The position numbers were made by a program, and so were the translations under genes. A stretch of 14,088 nt of DNA from Leucogyrophana mollusca (taxonomy: Eukaryota > Basidiomycota > Agaricomycetes > Boletales): assembly GCA_021014945.1 (NCBI GenBank), contig MU266791.1, forward strand, positions 1-14,088. Direction: 5' to 3'. The notes under the pieces were generated by a model that worked only from the letters and a program-made list of their open reading frames with translations, made no database searches and was not told where the DNA came from. This document shows positions 8,577 to 14,088 of this stretch, in pieces. Position 1 is the first letter of the stretch, and each line of letters starts with the position of its first letter.

Positions 8577-11087
8577 TTAGATCCAGTTCTCGTTGAGCCG
8601 GGATGAGAAGTCCGACGAGAGCCACGAAGAGTTAGGGGTGACTTCGCCACCACCACCTGGCGACTGGGTGTACGATGGTGCCGAGGCTAGGTTACTGCTG
8701 CGCGAGACGTTGGCCCAGTTGCCTGCACTTCCTGACCTAACGTGGCCGCGAGGAACTGCACCACTACTCGGGGCGCGGTCGGTGGATGCTACTGCAAAGG
8801 AAGACGATTGACTTGGGCCAGAAGGGGTCGTCGGTGTCGTAAAATCAAGATCCACTTCCGTTCCATTGAAAGAATGGCGAACATTGGGATTCGTAGCGGT
8901 CGTTCTGTTGAGCCGTTGCTGAAGGGCAGATGAGGACAGCACTTGATGAGTGGCGATCATGAAGCTTACCTGGTTGTAGCCAACAATGTCCAAGCGTGCG
9001 TTGGTGTGCCTTCCTAGGTCAGGACCAGCTGTGAGAGGCACGGGTGACTTAACGGTCTGGTGCTCTGGTTGCGACAGCATCAAAGCGTTACTCGCAAATG
9101 TAGGATAGGCAGATTTGTTCTGTTTGGCAATATTGGTGAGCGCCGACGTGTCCACCCGCAAGGAGCCAGTTGGAGGACGCGCGCTGAAGAAACCACCTGG
9201 AGACGGAGAAGTGTCCACAGGAGTGGAGATATTATTCCCGTAAGTATTCGACGGTGATTCATTCTTGCGCTGGATGCGAGCCAGAAGAGAGATAGAAGAT
9301 TCGTTGGGATCGCTGTTTGAGCGCTCGCGACCACCAGTGCTAGGGGGTGGAGGTGGAACGCCGTCCGCACCAGGCGCAATGCCCGAAACAGGGAGCTCTG
9401 TGTGAATGAAGCAACATCTCTTGCCGTATGGGCAGGCGCCGGATACCCAGAACGTCTGTTCAATCATCGGTAAGAGGTCACTCAAGATCAAGCAATACAC
9501 TCACTCTACAAATCTCAGTCTTATACTGGAACAAACCTGCTCGTTAGCGCTTGCATGGAAGTTGGTCGACACTGTGAAACTGACCTTGGGGTGTCTTGCA
9601 ACGTTGCGGAGCTCTTCCTCCCCGTGCGCGAATTGGCACTTGGCACCGTAGCGACAAGATCCTTTCTCCTCCCAGGACCTGCACAATTCCGTCTTGTACA
9701 GACCTAGCTTCCGATTATTCGCACTGGGTCCGGTGCCATTCTGGGATCCACTTTCCGACATATCGAGGGGCATACCTGGCGTCGGCATGACACCATATGG
9801 CCCGGTGAACTGGGCTTGCAAGCGATTGACCATGGCTTGTGCAGCAGCCACGTCATACCCGTCTGGTGTACCGTAGAACTGGTTTGGATACAAGTTCATC
9901 CCCGGAGGCGGCATGGCAGTAGGGTACATCCCATGGCCTGGCGGTGCGAAGGCTTGCCCGTTCAGTAGAGCCAGAGTGGCCGCGTCTCTCATTGCAGACG
10001 GATCCGACGCTGAGTGCTGGTGAGTTGCTCGGAACACGTTGTGCTGCTGCTGCACACGAGCTACAGCTGGGTGGTGGTTCTCAGGATGAGATGGCATCAC
10101 CATATCGTAAAGCTGCTGCGCAGTAGCCAGCGACATGTGCGGGACATGGCCGCTAGGATATCCGAGGGCCGTGGGGCTAGGCATTAAAGGCGCAGCGGGG
10201 AATCCACGCTGTGGTTGGCGGTATGCGGCCGCTGGCATGCCATTCGGTGGGCGGCCTTGAGCATAGTGCTGTGGTGTGCCCGGACCTGGGAAGTAGCCGC
10301 GTTGTGCCAAATTGTATTCCGCCGCCTGCAAATCAGCATGGGACGGCTGAGGAGCCTGGGCAGAGCGATAGTCGTACTGCTGCTGCCCACGAGGTACCGC
10401 ACCACCATTCGCTAGTGAAGGGTAGGTGGGCTGGTCAGGCGAAAAGGGCTTATCAGAAGCTCCAATCATGTCGCGATAGTGCGAGGAGGACCACTGGTGG
10501 TGGGGGTTCCCTTGCTGTAAAGCACTCCTAGGCTCTTCGCCGGCTTGCTGTAGGCGACGAAGGTCGGCTGCTGACAGTCCGCCGCTGAAAGAATGCGGGC
10601 GCTCCTTGGCCTCGGTGCCCGTAGCGATTTTCAGCTGAGGAGGGGCACGTAAAGTGTGGCTAGCAGAGGACAACGCGGACTCGTGAGAGTCCAAAGTGTC
10701 GGTCGAAGAAACTCGGGAATGAGACGGGGAGATCTGATGATCGGAGTTATGGGGAGACGAGTCGATGCTCGCCTCTGAGGCGGTCTCCAGCGGACTCGAT
10801 TCGTTATACTGCACGACGGCAGCAGCGGCAATCTTTGACTGGGGAGGCGTTCTCATTTGGCCGTGAACGTCGTCAGCCAAGTCGCCCACGGCTCCAATCT
10901 TGAGCCTTGCTATGTCTTGGGCAAGGTCCCACTCGGATGAAGGAGCCTCTGAATCAACGAGTTGGCCCGTGTGATTGAAGCGCCAACGGTGTCCGTTGTT
11001 GGCGACGCCCATTGAGCGGTCGGAAGGATGGCCTGAATTTTCAGCACCGTAGCCGTTACTCTCAGCGTGGTTGGTGCGAGCCGGCAT
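8577..11087 (-). CDS. Tandem CCCH zinc-finger mRNA-decay regulator (TTP/Zfs1/Cth1-like), 4 exons
   Basis: Predicted cytosolic/nuclear RNA-binding protein that recognises AU-rich 3' UTR elements and promotes decay of target mRNAs. Exons, right to left: 11087-9585, 9525-9505 (21-nt microexon), 9455-8970, 8918-8577, giving 783 aa. Finger 1 has C469, C478, C484, H488 and finger 2 has C507, C516, C522, H526: both are C-x8-C-x5-C-x3-H, separated by 18 residues and each preceded by YKTE(L/I), the exact TTP-family arrangement. The long N-terminal part (about 130-450) is low-complexity, rich in Gln, His, Pro, Ala and Ser; the C-terminal part is Ser/Thr/Pro-rich with PPPPP and an RSNSDP site (553-558). 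I chose ATG 11087 because G is at -3 and 11423 lies inside a likely intron donor; ATG 11367 is a rival that would add 72 residues through a leader intron. The last intron (8969-8919) is stop-free and 51 nt, so 800 aa is possible. It converges on the choline kinase gene. Confidence 0.92.
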
Positions 11088-11425
11088 GACTACTTTTTGA
11101 GTGGTAAACGATGAAAGACGACGAGTGCTGGGCGAGAAGCTTATGGGGGACTCCTGGAGCGCAGATAGGTTCCAATTCTGGAGCAAAACGTAAGAACACG
11201 GCTGGAGCGGTGGTGCAGGGATGCCCAATGACAAATTGTACCTCTTCGGTATTCGGCCTCTGAAGTTCGCGTGGTTGGGTCCAGCCAAGTATACTAGTTG
11301 ATTTTGCTCGAGGAGGGTTGGATATCGGTGCAGCTGATTCGTGTGCAAGGTACAGGCTCTTTTGCATTTAAATCTAGCGATGAGATGAAGAGGAAAACGC
11401 AAGGATGGGCTGGAGATGGACATAC
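11088..11425 (-). other. Leader of the CCCH gene with two candidate introns
   Basis: Two introns of typical size are visible on the minus strand: 11425-11374 (52 nt, donor GTATGT, acceptor CGCTAG) and 11241-11178 (64 nt, donor GTACAA, branch-like CTTAC, acceptor CTCCAG). The ATG at 11423 falls within the first donor. If both introns are removed, ATG 11367 (T at -3, weak context) is the first start after the first intron and runs in frame into ATG 11087. So this stretch is either 5' UTR or a coding extension. Confidence 0.45.
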
Positions 11426-14088
11426 CAGTTAATTAGAGATTGGTTGGGGGGTCCGATGATGATTGCTTGATAAAAAGGTGCTTGTGTGTTGCGGTATGAG
11501 AGAATAATCAAGTGAGGATGAGGGTATAGGATATACGATGCTGGGTCGTGAGCACTCGCGGAGTAATTGAGTAGATAGATAGAGCTTGTCGTCGACCTTT
11601 TTACCCGCAGGATTGCAAGGAGACGGGCAGCGAAGATCTAAAGAGAAAGCACAAGATAGGTATAAAAAGGATGATGGCAGGAACGAGGCGTGAGGAGGTC
11701 GTGAGGACTGGAGTCGCGTGTTAGCAGATCAGGACCCAGGTCAGAACCTGTTGGACTGACTTTACTGATGGGAGGTCGAGGGTTTGGCTACGTTCTTGAG
11801 GGTTATGGTAATGGGGTGAGGCAAAGGGCAGGCCTGACAGAAAATGTGAAGGCTTTTTGATTGCAACGTGCCCTTCTCGCGGCGGCGATTGCCAATAATT
11901 ATTATGGGCCTTATGAGGTGTTTTGGAGTTGGCCGCTCGGTACCTCTCAATTACCAGTAAAACGGCACAAGCACGTTCAACAACTCGTGTTCCCGTATCG
12001 ATAACTGGAATACCTGTGGGCCTGCTTGATGGTCGTGGTTGGAGGACAAGAAAAGAGTTCGAACCGAAGCTCAGTCACAGATGCGGCTGGACCTTCACCG
12101 CACTGGTTTTGGGCTCGTTGTGTCGTAACTATCGGTGCAGTTACTAATTACGGATCCAATCATCAACGCCCGCTCTCCCCAAACAATACCCTCGCTAATG
12201 TCTCCCCCGCCTCAATTATTCTCTAAAGCACCCACCAGATTGCAACATAACGCAAGCACGCAACACTGCCCAAGCGCTCGTGCTTCGCTGTGTTCACGAT
12301 TGACGCTGTTAATTGTTCTCATTGATTTCAAATTATTTATTGCGTGAGCGCTCGCGTGAATGCCACGTGTCCTGCTCCGCCAACAACGGTCCCTCCCGGT
12401 CTGCTCCCAGCTTACGCCCATCTCGGTAGTCTTGAATACAGGTAATAGTCCTCGCATATCGTCGACCCGACGCGCCCTGCGAAAGAGGTCATCATGTTTG
12501 TCAAAGCACCAGAGGGCGGCACCCTGTCCCAGCACCAGCGTACTAACCCCAAACAAATGTGCAGCTGTACAACACGTGTAGGTGATGGTCCCACGGCTCA
12601 TGCGCAGCCCCTTGCGATCCCACAATTCAGTCAAGGGATCGTCGTGACTACACACCCAGGTCCGTTAGGCCCGTCTCGACATCCAAGGATCCGCCGTCTG
12701 TCTCTCGCCACAGAGCCTCAGCTGCAGTGATTCAAGTTGAACTGGCCACTACCAGACTTATCTCATCATCACCCGCTGTCATGTTGCCTTCCATTTTATG
12801 CCATCGCAAAGATTCCGGCCCCGGGGTGCCAGCCTCACGTGAGTGCGCTGGGTCGCAATAACGCCTCTTTATGTACTAGCACCCTGTCATGCACCACTAG
12901 CTTCTTGATGTGGAGTATTTCGCCCGCACAATCGTGCAAGCGTTGCAAGTCACTCATCACAGGAGATAAGAAAATGCAGTGAACAGCATTGACCACTGAA
13001 ATGGCGTCCTCGTCTCAGCTCGGTCTCAAACTCTCCGCTAGGCTTGTAGTTTGAGGTCTAGTTTGAAGCCATGTCTTCGCTGACACTGTGACAGTCGCCC
13101 AATTCCCAGCAAGATAAGCCCGACAAACGTTTGGTCCATAAAAGGAAGGTGCAGTATTCGAAAGGGGCGCTTGCTTTCACAAGAAGGACAAGTCAACGGT
13201 TACACCTTGAGCCTATCCGTTCGAACGACCCAGTCACACTACAATCGAGTCATGGGGCGAATAGAATTCAATTGATCCAAGCGTAAAACGCTGCTGATGG
13301 TACTTATGGTTCAGGACGTCATCTAGAGGGGTGGGCCCTAGTCAGAGCCGTATTTAAAGACAAATCAATGCTGGTTCGCTTTCTGCATAATGCCCTTCCA
13401 CCTAACTTCCACTGGCCATTAAACACCACCTTAGAACCATTCATACTCTATACTATTTTAATCCAGCCAGATCGACCACAGCTATCATACCAATCCCGAC
13501 GGCTCGCCAAGCAGCAAAGAGTAATAACGTTGGACGTCAGCGTGGGCGTCGAGTTGTAGGACCCAATTGAGTTATCAAGGGTGGATAATAGGAGAAGCAT
13601 TTTTTTCATTGCACCGTGTCATGGTCCCGTGCATATCTTCCCATCATGAAATCTCTCCCACCAGAACAAACTTGAATCGTGGCCTTACTGGATTCTGCGG
13701 TAAAGGAAGCCCGGTTCACTCTTCCCCTTATAACAGGCGACGCCTCTTTCGCGATGGGCACTCCACCCGTCTGCCACACCCGTTGCATTCATTGTATGAA
13801 CGCACCTCATTGGACCCCTGATGAAATCGTGAAACTGGTCGGTCCGCATTGACCATATGGATAAGAGATACTAGTATGCGGACGTTCTCAGACTTTTTCT
13901 TGGATGTGGCACATGAAAGCATCAGGTGTGGCCGAACATGTGGTGAACACGCCTTCGCCAGACGCGTGTAAAGTAACGCCATCGAATTTCGGCTCTTCCT
14001 TGTATCCGAATTGCGGCGCTTCGATAGGCTGGTGTGGGGTGAGAGCAGTGACCAGTCCCCTGTTAAGACTCCGAGGTTTTTCGGGTCC
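11426..14088. other. Upstream DNA of the CCCH gene, no supported gene
   Basis: The first 300 bases are pyrimidine-rich on the minus strand, as expected near a fungal transcription start, with a CCAAT box (ATTGG on plus, 11437-11441). A good TATAAAAAGG at 11661-11670 points the other way and is followed only by short frames. The longest frame in the region is minus 12655-12212 (147 codons with GTG, shorter from ATG 12601), Cys- and Arg-rich and unrecognised. No tRNA cloverleaf, long repeats, transposase or intron-joined conserved frame was found. A neighbouring gene may begin beyond the right edge. Confidence 0.45.
12364..12841. promoter_or_regulatory. Cluster of CACGTG E-boxes
   Basis: CACGTG occurs at 12364-12369, 12573-12578 and 12836-12841 (the last within the 8-bp palindrome TCACGTGA), with a CAGCTG E-box at 12562-12567. 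Three copies in under 500 bp is denser than chance (about 0.1 expected at equal base use). It lies 1.3-1.8 kb upstream of the CCCH start, so it could be a distal control region for that gene or for one beyond the window. Confidence 0.2.

Noticed and set aside
11088..11423. N-terminal extension of the CCCH protein from ATG 11423 by reading through unspliced DNA
   Set aside because: The ATG sits in a GTATGT donor and the frame is broken once the two leader introns are removed.
11570..11582. GATA microsatellite
   Set aside because: Only about three units, too short to call a repeat.
13215..13230. TTCGAAC resembling a tRNA T-loop
   Set aside because: The flanking bases do not pair into a T stem on either strand and no acceptor or anticodon arm is present; the same holds for the copy near 12057.

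Overview
The window looks like nuclear DNA of a filamentous basidiomycete (probably an agaricomycete; I cannot place it further). The evidence is base composition near 50% GC, protein genes cut by many introns of 48-64 nt with GT..AG ends, and three conserved fungal protein families. No rRNA, tRNA, CRISPR array, insertion sequence or obvious transposon was found.

Layout: (1) 936-3472, plus strand: a 15-exon gene for a 14-segment major facilitator superfamily drug:H+ antiporter (DHA2 type), with a TATA box 80 bp upstream of its ATG. (2) 3473-6531: about 3 kb with no recognisable gene, although 6325-4993 on the minus strand has coding-like stretches joined by plausible introns. (3) 6532-8146, plus strand: a 3-exon choline/ethanolamine kinase gene. 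(4) 8147-8576: a short convergent 3'-3' spacer. (5) 8577-11087, minus strand: a 4-exon gene for a tandem CCCH zinc-finger protein of the TTP/Zfs1/Cth1 mRNA-decay family, with an intron-containing leader up to at least 11425. (6) 11426-14088: upstream DNA of that gene with no supported gene.

The three genes do not form a pathway cluster. They are a membrane efflux-type transporter, a phospholipid-synthesis (Kennedy pathway) kinase and a post-transcriptional regulator, lying side by side as is usual in fungal genomes. I found no clear new multi-gene system. The most interesting details are inside the CCCH gene: a 21-nt microexon that encodes the lead-in and first cysteine of the second zinc finger, a stop-free intron whose length is a multiple of three, and an ambiguous N-terminus created by leader introns. 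The choline kinase also has an unusually long first intron containing an E-box.
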